Shown here: in pieces, positions 6,957 to 13,677 of the stretch
Numbering within the stretch: the stretch's first letter is position 1
How the letters are laid out: every line of letters starts with the position of its first letter
Assembly (NCBI GenBank): GCA_016195115.1
Contig: JACQAI010000106.1
Location: 1-22,593, forward strand
Length of the DNA: 22,593 nucleotides
Direction: 5' to 3'
Source of the DNA: Pseudomonadota bacterium
Lineage (GTDB): Bacteria > Pseudomonadota > Alphaproteobacteria > Elsterales > Elsteraceae
Made by a program: the position numbers and the translations under genes
Notes under the pieces: generated by a model
Told to the model about the DNA's origin: nothing
Databases searched by the model: none
The model's input: the letters and a program-made list of their open reading frames with translations, nothing else

Positions 6957-7481
6957 ATGGACAAGAGCGCGGGCTTGAAGGGCTTCGCGGCGACCCAGGT
7001 GCCGATCGACGCGGCGCGCATCGCGCGCTTCGAAATCGAGGAGTTCAACACCGCGTACGCCGCCACGCTCGACGCCGGCAAGGTCGAGGACTGGCCGGCG
7101 TTCTTCACCGACGACGCGCTCTACCGCATCACCGGTCGCGACAACGCCGACGCCGACCTACCGGTCGGCCTGGTGCTGTGCGAGGGCATCGGCATGTTCA
7201 AGGACCGTGCCCTGGCGATCGCAACCACCATGATGTTCGCGCCGCGCTACTTGCAGCACCACATCACCAACGTGCGCGTGCTGGCGCTCGATGGCGAGGT
7301 CATCACGGCGACCGCCAACTACGCGCTCTACCAGACCCTGGTCGACGAGCGCACCACCCTGCAGCAGATCGGCCGCTACTACGATCGCTTCGTGCGCCGC
7401 GACGGCACCCTGCTGCTGCAGGAGCGCCACTGCGTCTACGACTCGCTGATCATCGACACCGCGCTGATCTACCCGGTGTGA
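6957..7481 (+). CDS. ring-hydroxylating dioxygenase, beta subunit
   Basis: A 174-residue NTF2-like (SnoaL-fold) protein, the normal size for dioxygenase small subunits. Typical features are an N-terminal helix with FEIEEFNTAYAATLDAGKVE, then WPAFFTDDALYRITGRDNAD, the LQHHITNVRVLALDGEVITA segment containing the family His-Ile-Thr-Asn, and the C-terminal RYYDRFVRRDGTLLLQERHC strand. Beta subunits usually play a structural role in an alpha3beta3 hexamer. The ATG lies 2 bases after the alpha stop with no strong site of its own, so translation is probably coupled. The stop codon is followed 3 bases later by a long GC-rich hairpin. Likely the last gene of the plus-strand unit. Confidence 0.9.
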   Translation: MDKSAGLKGFAATQVPIDAARIARFEIEEFNTAYAATLDAGKVEDWPAFFTDDALYRITGRDNADADLPVGLVLCEGIGMFKDRALAIATTMMFAPRYLQHHITNVRVLALDGEVITATANYALYQTLVDERTTLQQIGRYYDRFVRRDGTLLLQERHCVYDSLIIDTALIYPV

Positions 7482-7483
7482 AT

Positions 7484-7607
7484 CCCTCCCCCGTGCGCGA
7501 AGCGCATGGGGGAGGGTAGGGAGGGGGCCTCAGCGATGCCGCCTACCCGCTGCATCCGTTCAGACGCAGCAGCCCCCTCCCTACCCCCACGCTACGCGCG
7601 GGGGAGG
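7484..7607. repeat. inverted pair of REP-like palindromes between convergent genes
   Basis: The left copy (about 7484-7534) folds into a 15-bp stem with one G-T wobble (7484-7498 with 7502-7516, GAA loop) and continues GTAGGGAGGGGGC. The right copy (about 7566-7607) is its imperfect reverse complement, and itself has C5/G5 arms round ACGCTACGCGC. The two copies are about 30 bases apart, the layout of a REPIN-type doublet. The left copy starts 3 bases after the Rieske beta stop. The right copy overlaps the last codons and TAG stop (7592-7594) of the CoxS-CoxG gene. A related pair lies at 17521-17822. No T-run is present, so transcript-end protection is more likely than intrinsic termination. 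Confidence 0.75.
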
Positions 7608-8728
7608 AATAACAATTTGAGCCGCGCCCAGAGGGCTTGCCAGAACAGGCGGCCGGCGCGGAGCGCGGGCGGCGTTGCCGGCGCCGTGCCGTCGGTCAGC
7701 CGCGCGGTGAGGTTGGCGGCGAACTCGGCGACCAGGCGGCGGCCGAGCTCTTGGGCGAGGCCCGAGCGCGAGAACTGCGCCAGCGGACCCTGCAGATCGT
7801 ATTCGACCACCACGGCGATGCGCGTACCGCCGGCATCCGGGGTCAGGCGATAGCTCAGCTCGGCGCGGGTACGCGAGCGCGACGCGGTGTCGCCGCCCGC
7901 ACCCTTGGCGCTGCCCGTCAACGTCGCATCGTCGCGCTCGATCACGGCCGAGCCGGCGAACGCCGCCGCCATTGGTCCAAGCTTGACGTGGAGCCGACCC
8001 TTGACCGCGCGCGCGTCGTGCTCGGTCAGCTCGGCGCCGGGCAGGCACGCGGCAACCGTAGGGAATTCGGCGAGCGCGGCCCACACGGCCGCCGGCGGCG
8101 GCGCGATGACGAAGCTTTCCTCGAAGCGCGTCCAGCCCTGGCGCGATTGCGGCAGCACCGCCGCCGACGCCGACGCCGCGGGTGCCGCTGCGGTCGGCGC
8201 AGCGGGCGTGAACCGCGCCGGCGGCGCGGCGGCAGCGGGTGCCGCGGTGGCCACGGGTGAGCCCGTACGCCGATCCGCCAGCACGCTGGCGACAGCTTTG
8301 ACGATCCCGAGATAGCCGGTACAGCGGCACAGGTTGCCCGACAGCTCGACGCGGATGCGGCGGTCGTCGGCATCTGGCACGCGAAGCACGATGTCGCGCG
8401 CCGCGATCAGCATGCCGGCGGTGCAGAAGCCGCACTGCAAGCCGTGCTCGCGGGAGAACGCCGCGCGCAGCGCCGCCATCGCAGCGTCGTCCTCGAAACC
8501 CTCGATGGTACGCACGTCGAGGCCGTCGCAAGCGACCGCGTAGGCGATGCACGAGCGCGCCGGCTGGCCGTCGATCAGCACCGTGCAGGCGCCGCACACG
8601 CCGTGCTCGCAGCCGAGGTGGGTGCCGGTCAGGCGCAGCTGCTCGCGCAGAAAATCGCCGAGATGGGTGCGCGGCTCGACCTCGGCCGCGACGCGCTCGC
8701 CGTTGACCGTGAGGGTGATCGCGGTCAT
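7592..8728 (-). CDS. CoxS-type 2Fe-2S subunit fused to a CoxG/SRPBCC domain
   Basis: A 378-residue two-domain protein. Residues 1-155 are a complete small subunit of the xanthine dehydrogenase/CO dehydrogenase family. They contain a plant-type 2Fe-2S site (Cys40, Cys45, Cys48, Cys60) and a second 2Fe-2S site (Cys99, Cys102, Cys134 and Cys136 in QCGFC and CRCTG). An Ala/Pro-rich linker (about 157-195) leads to residues ~196-360, a CoxG-like SRPBCC fold: FEESFVIAPPPAAVWAALAE, the FPTVAACLPGAEL segment and GPLAQFSRSGLAQE. The C-terminus LFWQALWARLKLLFLPRA is strongly hydrophobic/basic and could touch the membrane. CoxG is normally a separate protein linked to membrane association of CO dehydrogenase. 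The start overlaps the medium-subunit stop (ATGA). The stop lies in a REP-like palindrome. Confidence 0.92.
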   Translation of the reverse strand: MTAITLTVNGERVAAEVEPRTHLGDFLREQLRLTGTHLGCEHGVCGACTVLIDGQPARSCIAYAVACDGLDVRTIEGFEDDAAMAALRAAFSREHGLQCGFCTAGMLIAARDIVLRVPDADDRRIRVELSGNLCRCTGYLGIVKAVASVLADRRTGSPVATAAPAAAAPPARFTPAAPTAAAPAASASAAVLPQSRQGWTRFEESFVIAPPPAAVWAALAEFPTVAACLPGAELTEHDARAVKGRLHVKLGPMAAAFAGSAVIERDDATLTGSAKGAGGDTASRSRTRAELSYRLTPDAGGTRIAVVVEYDLQGPLAQFSRSGLAQELGRRLVAEFAANLTARLTDGTAPATPPALRAGRLFWQALWARLKLLFLPRA

Positions 8729-9543
8729 GCGCCGAGCCGGCGCAGCGCGCGCAGCACCGTGCCGGCGTGCATGCGCCGCTCGACCGCGTCGAGCCCGGCC
8801 GCCGCGGTGGCCAGCGCGGCGGCGACGGCGTCCGGCGTGGCAGCGGCCGCGCCATGCTCGGCGAGCGCCCGCGCCAGACCGGGCAGCGGTTGTGGCGCGC
8901 CCGACAGCGCGCCGACGAACAGCCGCGCGAGCTTGCGCTCGGGATCAAGCACGGCGGCGGCGCTGGCCTCGGGAAACTCGCCGGTCTTGCGGCAGAACTT
9001 GAAATAGCCGAAGCGCGCCGCGCCGGAGAGCTTCGTCACCAACACGGCCTCGACAATGTCGTCGTCGCGCAATCCGGTGGTGAAGGCGGAGGTCATCAAG
9101 CCGTCGGCCGGCACGCGGCGCTCGCCGCTACGGCCGCGCAGCACGACCGTGGCGTCGAGCGCGGCGAGCGCCAGGGGCCAGTCGGCAGCGGGGTCGGCGT
9201 GCGCCAGGCTGCCGCCGATCGTCCCCCGGTTCCGAACCGCACGGTAGGCGATACCGGCGGCGACCTCGGCCAGCATGGTGCCGCGCAGCGCCGGCGCGTC
9301 CTCGATCTCCGCATGCGTCACGACGCCGCCGATGCGCCAGGCGTCACCGGCGTCCTCGATGCGGCGCAGCGCGTCAATCCGGGCGATGTCGACCAGCAGC
9401 TTGGGTCGCGCCAGGCGCAGATTGAGCATGGGCCCGAGCGACTGGCCGCCCGCCAGCAGCTTGGCGCCGGCCGTGCCGGCAAGCGCCGCGACCGCATCGC
9501 CGACATCGCGCGGACGCACGTACTCGAACGCCGCGGCCTTCAC
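8725..9543 (-). CDS. molybdenum hydroxylase FAD-binding medium subunit (CoxM-type)
   Basis: A 272-residue flavoprotein subunit of the xanthine dehydrogenase/CoxM family, passing electrons from the 2Fe-2S clusters to the final acceptor. It starts MKAAAFEYVRPRDVGDAVAA and carries the two FAD loops: LLAGGQSLGPMLNLRLARP (about residues 29-47) and RNRGTIGGSLAHADPAAD (about 104-121). The C-terminal CO_deh_flav_C-like part includes RFGYFKFCRKTGEFPEASAA. The start is GTG 9543, 4 bases after the large-subunit stop; the end overlaps the 2Fe-2S subunit start by 4 bases. Length is normal (270-300). The order large-medium-small is opposite to CoxM-CoxS-CoxL but common in other members. Confidence 0.92.
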   Translation of the reverse strand: MKAAAFEYVRPRDVGDAVAALAGTAGAKLLAGGQSLGPMLNLRLARPKLLVDIARIDALRRIEDAGDAWRIGGVVTHAEIEDAPALRGTMLAEVAAGIAYRAVRNRGTIGGSLAHADPAADWPLALAALDATVVLRGRSGERRVPADGLMTSAFTTGLRDDDIVEAVLVTKLSGAARFGYFKFCRKTGEFPEASAAAVLDPERKLARLFVGALSGAPQPLPGLARALAEHGAAAATPDAVAAALATAAAGLDAVERRMHAGTVLRALRRLGA

Positions 9544-9547
9544 GGCG

Positions 9548-11896
9548 TCACCGCTGGGCGCGCTCGAGCGCGGCGAGCAGCCGGCGCGGCGTCAGCGGTG
9601 TCTCGGTGACCTCGACGCCGAGCGGCCTGAGCGCGTCGTTGACGGCGTTGAAGAGGGTCGCGGGCGGCGCGATCGCACCGCCCTCGCCCATGCCCTTGAT
9701 GCCGAACTTGGTGTAGGGCGACGGCGTCTCCATGTGGAAGATGCGCATCGCCGGCACCTCGGTCGGGCCGGGCAGCAGGTAATCCGCGAAGGTCGAGGCG
9801 AGCGGTTGGCCGTTGGCGTCGTACGGGCTTTCCTCGTACATCGCAGTACCCAGTCCCTGAGTCGCGCCGCCAAGCATCTGGCCGTCGACCACCATGGGAT
9901 TCACGAGAGTGCCGCAATCCTCGGCGATCACGTAGTCGAGGATCTCGACATGGCCGAGCTGGGTGTCGACCGCGACCACGGCGGCGTGCGAGGCATAACT
10001 GAAAGCCCCGGTGTCGCGCTCCGGCTTGTACGCGATGGTGGTTTCGAGCCCGCCGCGGTCGACGTCCGGCGGCAGCCGGTCAGGCCGGTGATACCAGGCG
10101 GCCGCGATCTCCTCGAGCGTGACCGAGCGTTGCGGCCCGACCACCTTGCCGTTCTCGTAACGCGCGGTCGACGTCGCGCACTGCATCAGATGGGCGCCAA
10201 TCGCGACGAAGCGCGGGATCAGGATCTCGCAAGCCTGGCCGACCGCGCCGCCCGACATCACGATGCTGCGCGACGCATATGTGCCGGTCGAGAACGGTGT
10301 CAGGCCGGTGTCGCCGTGCACGACTTGGATGCGCGCGATATCGACGCCGAGCACCGAGTTCGCGATCTGGGCCATGGTGGTCTCCATGCCCTGGCCGTGC
10401 GAGTGCACGCCGACGCGAACTTCGAGACCGCCACCGGAAACCAGCCGCACCGTCGCCTGGTCGTAGCCCGGGATCAGCGGCAGGCCCCAGGTCGAGAACA
10501 CGCTCGAGCCGTGCGCCGACTGCTCGCAGTAGGTCGCGAAGCCGATGCCGATCAGCCGGCCATCGGACTCGCCCTGGGCCTGGCGCGCGCGCACCGCCTC
10601 GAAGCCGATCTTGTCGCGCACCATCAGGAGGCTCTTGCGGTAGTCGCCGCTGTCGAAGTGCTTTTTCGTGACGTTGTCGTAGGGCATCGCCTCGGCCGGC
10701 ACGAGATTGTCGTGGCGGACCTGCCACGGCTCGCGCCCGACCGCGCGCGCGATCGCGTCGATCATCTGCTCCATGGCGAAGCACACGCCGGTACGCGCGA
10801 CGCCGCGATACGGCATGAAGCCTGGCTTGTTGGTGGCGACGCAGTGGACCTTGCAGCGATAGCCGCGGAAGTCGTACGGGCCGGGCAGGTTGCCGACCGC
10901 TTGGCCGGGCTCGAGCCCGATGGTGAACGGCCACACCGAGTGGGCGCCGCCGTCGATCGTGACCTCGGCATCGAGCGCGAGCAGCCGGCCGGTCTTGTCG
11001 GCGTGGGCCTTGAGCCGATAGTGGTGCTGGCGCGCGTTGGCGCCGGCGACCAGGTGCTCGCGGCGATCCTCGATCCAGCGGAACGGTCGGTGGAATTTCC
11101 GGGCCAGCCAGGTGACGCAGACGTCTTCCGGTCCGACGATGACCTTGTAGCCGAAGCCACCGCCGACGTCGGGCGAGATCACGCGCACGTGCTCCTCGCC
11201 TAGCCCAAGCACCTGGGCGAAGCCGACGCGTAGGATGTGGGGCACCTGGGTCGAGGCGTAGACCATCAGCTGGTCGTAGCGCTCGTCCCAATACGCGAGG
11301 ATCGCCTTGCCCTCGAGCGGCACCATGCACTGCCGCGACAACGTGACCTCGCGCTCGACTACGATGTCGGCGCCGCGCGCCCGGACCTCGTACTCGCTGT
11401 CGACCCCGAGGGTGACGAACAAATTGTCAGGCCAGGCCTCGTGGACGCGCACCGACGGATCGGCGCGCGCGGCGTGGGCGTCGACCAGCGGCGGCAGGTC
11501 TTCGAGCTCGAGATCGACCGCCTCGAGCATGTCCTCGGCCTCGGCGCGCGTCGCCGCGATCGCGAAGGCGACCGGCTCGCCGACGTACGTGACCTTGGCA
11601 CTGGCCAGCGGCGGGTGCTCGGACGCCTTGTAGCCCGGAATGGTCGACTGCGCGATGATCGGATTGAGCCCGGTCAGGTCGGCGCGGGTGAACACCGCGT
11701 TTTCCAGGCCCGCGGGCTTCTTGATGCCGACGATACGGCCATGCGCGATCGGGCTGCGCAGGAACGCGACCTCACGCTGCCCAGGCAGCAGCATGTCGGT
11801 GACGTAGTTGCCGCGCCCGTGCAGAAAGCGCGCGTCCTCCTTGCGTTGAACGCGCGCGCCGATGCCTTGCTTCGATGCGCCTGCCGCCGCGGTCAC
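9548..11896 (-). CDS. molybdopterin-binding large subunit, xanthine dehydrogenase/CoxL family (not CODH)
   Basis: A 782-residue catalytic subunit. It begins with the family segment GIGARVQRKEDARFLHGRGN and carries the Moco-binding GGGFGYK loop (about 245-251), RPFRWIEDRREHL, FMPYRGVARTGVCFAMEQMI (about 360-379) and the C-terminal GMGEGG with the probable catalytic Glu738. The active-site loop reads Tyr-Arg-Gly-Val-Ala-Arg. True form I CO dehydrogenase has Ala-Tyr-Arg-Cys-Ser-Phe-Arg with the copper-ligand Cys, so CO oxidation is unlikely and hydroxylation of an aromatic, heterocyclic or aldehyde substrate is more probable. Start GTG 11896 overlaps the TRAP binding-protein stop as GTGA. A longer upstream frame lies inside that gene and is not family-like. 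Moco insertion and sulfuration genes are not in the window. Confidence 0.92.
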   Translation of the reverse strand: MTAAAGASKQGIGARVQRKEDARFLHGRGNYVTDMLLPGQREVAFLRSPIAHGRIVGIKKPAGLENAVFTRADLTGLNPIIAQSTIPGYKASEHPPLASAKVTYVGEPVAFAIAATRAEAEDMLEAVDLELEDLPPLVDAHAARADPSVRVHEAWPDNLFVTLGVDSEYEVRARGADIVVEREVTLSRQCMVPLEGKAILAYWDERYDQLMVYASTQVPHILRVGFAQVLGLGEEHVRVISPDVGGGFGYKVIVGPEDVCVTWLARKFHRPFRWIEDRREHLVAGANARQHHYRLKAHADKTGRLLALDAEVTIDGGAHSVWPFTIGLEPGQAVGNLPGPYDFRGYRCKVHCVATNKPGFMPYRGVARTGVCFAMEQMIDAIARAVGREPWQVRHDNLVPAEAMPYDNVTKKHFDSGDYRKSLLMVRDKIGFEAVRARQAQGESDGRLIGIGFATYCEQSAHGSSVFSTWGLPLIPGYDQATVRLVSGGGLEVRVGVHSHGQGMETTMAQIANSVLGVDIARIQVVHGDTGLTPFSTGTYASRSIVMSGGAVGQACEILIPRFVAIGAHLMQCATSTARYENGKVVGPQRSVTLEEIAAAWYHRPDRLPPDVDRGGLETTIAYKPERDTGAFSYASHAAVVAVDTQLGHVEILDYVIAEDCGTLVNPMVVDGQMLGGATQGLGTAMYEESPYDANGQPLASTFADYLLPGPTEVPAMRIFHMETPSPYTKFGIKGMGEGGAIAPPATLFNAVNDALRPLGVEVTETPLTPRRLLAALERAQR

Positions 11897-12978
11897 TTCG
11901 GCAGGGGTTTGCTGAGTCGGTAGGAGTCGAGCGAGAACTCGGCGACTCGGAACCAGAGGTTCGATTCCTCGAGGAAAGCCTTCCACGCCGTATAGATCTT
12001 CTTAAAGTCGGCGTCCTGCGCGGCGAGCTCATCGAACAGCTCGAACGCCGCCTGGTAGGCGGCATCAAGCACCGGCCGGGGGAATTGCTTGATCTGGAGA
12101 CCGCTCGCGGCGAGCCGATTGAGCGCCGGCGGGTTGACGACGTCATATTTCGCCACCGCCAGCAGCCCCTGCTCGTTGCATGCCACCTCGAACGCTTCCT
12201 TGAAGGCGGGGGGCAAGGCTTCCCAGGCGGCAAGGTTGACGAGCATCGAATTCTGGGCGCTGCCCTCCCACCAGCCGGGCGTGTAGTAGTACTTGGTCAC
12301 CTTGTGCAATCCGAGCTTCTCGTCGTCGTGCGGTCCGATGAACTCGGCGGCGTCGATGGTGCCGCGCTCGAGCGCCGGATAGAGATCGCCGGGCGGAATC
12401 TGCTGCGGAATCGCGCCGAGCTTCGCCAGGATGCGGCCGCCGAGCCCGCCGATGCGCATCTTGAGGCCCTTCAAGTCGTCGACCGTGTTGATCTCCTTCT
12501 TGTAGAAGCCGCCCATCTGGACGCCGACGCTGCCGCACGGGAGCGTGATGACGCCGTCCTTCTTGAACACCTCGCGGACCAGCTCGAGGCCACCGCCGTA
12601 GTACATCCAGGCATTCGTCTGACGGGTGTTGAGCCCGAAGGCGAGACCGCCGTCGAACGCATAGGCCGGCCGCTTGCCGAAGTAGAACGCGCTGTAGCTG
12701 TGACCCGCTTCGACGGTGCGGTTCTGCACGGCATCGAGCACCTGCAGACCGGGCACGATCTCGCCCGCCGCGAAGACGCGGATCTCGAACTTGCCCTCGG
12801 TGAGTCCGGCGACCCGTTTGGCGATCAACTCGACCGAGCCGTAGATGGTGTCCAGGCTCTTCGGCCAGCTGGTGGTGATGCGCCAGCGCACCGTGGGCGC
12901 CTGCGCGATCGCAGGCGCCGCGAGCGCGCTCGCCGCCACGCCGCCCGCCGCGGCGGTGATGAACTTACGTCGTTTCAT
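11893..12978 (-). CDS. TRAP-type solute-binding protein (DctP superfamily, TakP-like)
   Basis: A 361-residue extracytoplasmic receptor. The N-terminus MKRRKFITAAAGGVAASALA is a twin-arginine signal (Arg-Arg-Lys-Phe-Ile), cut near AIAQ|AP. Family marks are VRWRITTSWPKSLDTIYGSV, FEIRVFAAGEIVPGLQVLDA, KGLKMRIGGLGGRILAKLGA and PALERGTIDAAEFIGPHDDE followed by KYYYTPGWWEG. That last stretch is typical of the TakP/2-oxoacid-lactate branch with a carboxylate-binding Arg in the KMRIGG strand. Start ATG 12978 has AGGAGG with a 6-base spacer. No DctQ/DctM membrane genes are nearby. It is the first gene of the hydroxylase operon and is joined to the large subunit by a GTGA overlap, so its ligand is probably the hydroxylase substrate or product (inference). 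Confidence 0.92.
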   Translation of the reverse strand: MKRRKFITAAAGGVAASALAAPAIAQAPTVRWRITTSWPKSLDTIYGSVELIAKRVAGLTEGKFEIRVFAAGEIVPGLQVLDAVQNRTVEAGHSYSAFYFGKRPAYAFDGGLAFGLNTRQTNAWMYYGGGLELVREVFKKDGVITLPCGSVGVQMGGFYKKEINTVDDLKGLKMRIGGLGGRILAKLGAIPQQIPPGDLYPALERGTIDAAEFIGPHDDEKLGLHKVTKYYYTPGWWEGSAQNSMLVNLAAWEALPPAFKEAFEVACNEQGLLAVAKYDVVNPPALNRLAASGLQIKQFPRPVLDAAYQAAFELFDELAAQDADFKKIYTAWKAFLEESNLWFRVAEFSLDSYRLSKPLPK

Positions 12979-13038
12979 GTGCCCCTCCTGTTCGGTGTGC
13001 CGAGCCGATCCGCAGGACGGTTCCCCCGAAGCGCGATG

Positions 13039-13096
13039 TTGCCGAGCTGCTCGCAATTTACCGGCGTCGCGTCGCAAACTACGCGGTATACTGAGC
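13039..13096. promoter_or_regulatory. divergent control region with MarR-operator-like palindrome
   Basis: Between the TRAP receptor start (12978, minus) and the MarR start (13123, plus) lies an interrupted palindrome at 13039-13056: TTGC, C, GAG, CTG, CTC, GCAA. Its half TCGCAA (13051-13056) recurs in the same orientation at 13072-13077, 21 bases on (two helix turns). GGTATACTGAGC at 13085-13096 holds a -10-like TATACT and matches exactly a block at 5635-5646. This arrangement fits autorepression of marR and control of the hydroxylase operon, but no -35 is clear on either strand. Confidence 0.4.
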
Positions 13097-13122
13097 GTGT
13101 GCCCAACAGGGGGTCAACGGAA

Positions 13123-13677
13123 TTGTCGACGCACGCCAAGTCGCAGGCGAGAACCAACGGGCGCGCCGCGCCGCACACGCCGCTATGGTCGCGTCCCGGC
13201 TATCTGGTCCGCCGTGTCCATCAGAACCACACCGCCCTGTTCACCGAGGAGTGCAAGGCCTACGGCATCACGCCGGTGCAGTACGGCGTGCTGACCGCAT
13301 TGCTCCATCGGCCCGGCATCGACCAGGCGACGCTCGGCGCCGAAGTCGGCATCGACCGCACAAACGCCGCCGACGTGCTTGAGCGCCTAGCCGAACGCGG
13401 GTTGGTGCGGCGCGAGAAGAGCGGCGCCGACCGGCGCATGATGCTGGCCGATCTGACCGCCGAGGGCCGCAGTCTGACGCGCGAGATGCAAGGCGCCATG
13501 CAGCGTGCCCAAGAGCGGCTGCTCGAGGTGCTGAACCCCGCCGAGCGCAAGAGCTTCATGCGCCAGCTCCTCAAGCTGGTCGACGCGCTCGGCGCGCCAC
13601 CCGCCGAGCCGGCGCGCCCTCACGCCGTCGAGGGCGATGCGGGTGCGCGCCGTGCCAGGAGGCAGGCGACGCGGTGA
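13123..13677 (+). CDS. MarR-family transcriptional regulator
   Basis: A 184-residue winged-helix regulator. From the chosen start, dimerisation helix 1 is PGYLVRRVHQNHTALFTEEC (25-44), followed by GITPVQYGVLTALLHRPGID. The DNA-binding helices are QATLGAEVGIDRTNAADVLE and the wing is VRREKSGADRRMMLADLTAE with the conserved Asp103-Arg104-Arg105. I chose TTG 13123 because AGGGGG lies about 9 bases upstream; GTG 13099 is possible but would start almost at the predicted transcript start. There is no in-frame ATG before the core. It is divergent from the TRAP/molybdenum hydroxylase operon and probably represses it until an aromatic-acid-type ligand binds (typical of the family, inferred here). Its 3' end overlaps the convergent ATPase gene by 58 bases; the Arg/Ala-rich tail lies in this overlap. 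Confidence 0.88.
   Translation: MSTHAKSQARTNGRAAPHTPLWSRPGYLVRRVHQNHTALFTEECKAYGITPVQYGVLTALLHRPGIDQATLGAEVGIDRTNAADVLERLAERGLVRREKSGADRRMMLADLTAEGRSLTREMQGAMQRAQERLLEVLNPAERKSFMRQLLKLVDALGAPPAEPARPHAVEGDAGARRARRQATR

Noticed and set aside
9275..11203. 642-residue open frame on the plus strand
   Set aside because: It runs antisense to the molybdenum hydroxylase large and medium subunits. The translation is Arg/Ala/Val/Asp-rich without domains, as expected for a shadow frame in GC-rich DNA.
7592..12978. CO dehydrogenase operon
   Set aside because: The subunits and the CoxG domain invite this label, but the large subunit lacks the Cys-containing form I active-site loop; a generic molybdenum hydroxylase is the safer call.
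13099..13122. GTG start for the MarR regulator
   Set aside because: It would lie about 7 bases after the -10-like box with no ribosome site; TTG 13123 has an AGGGGG upstream. Not excluded, because a leaderless start is possible.
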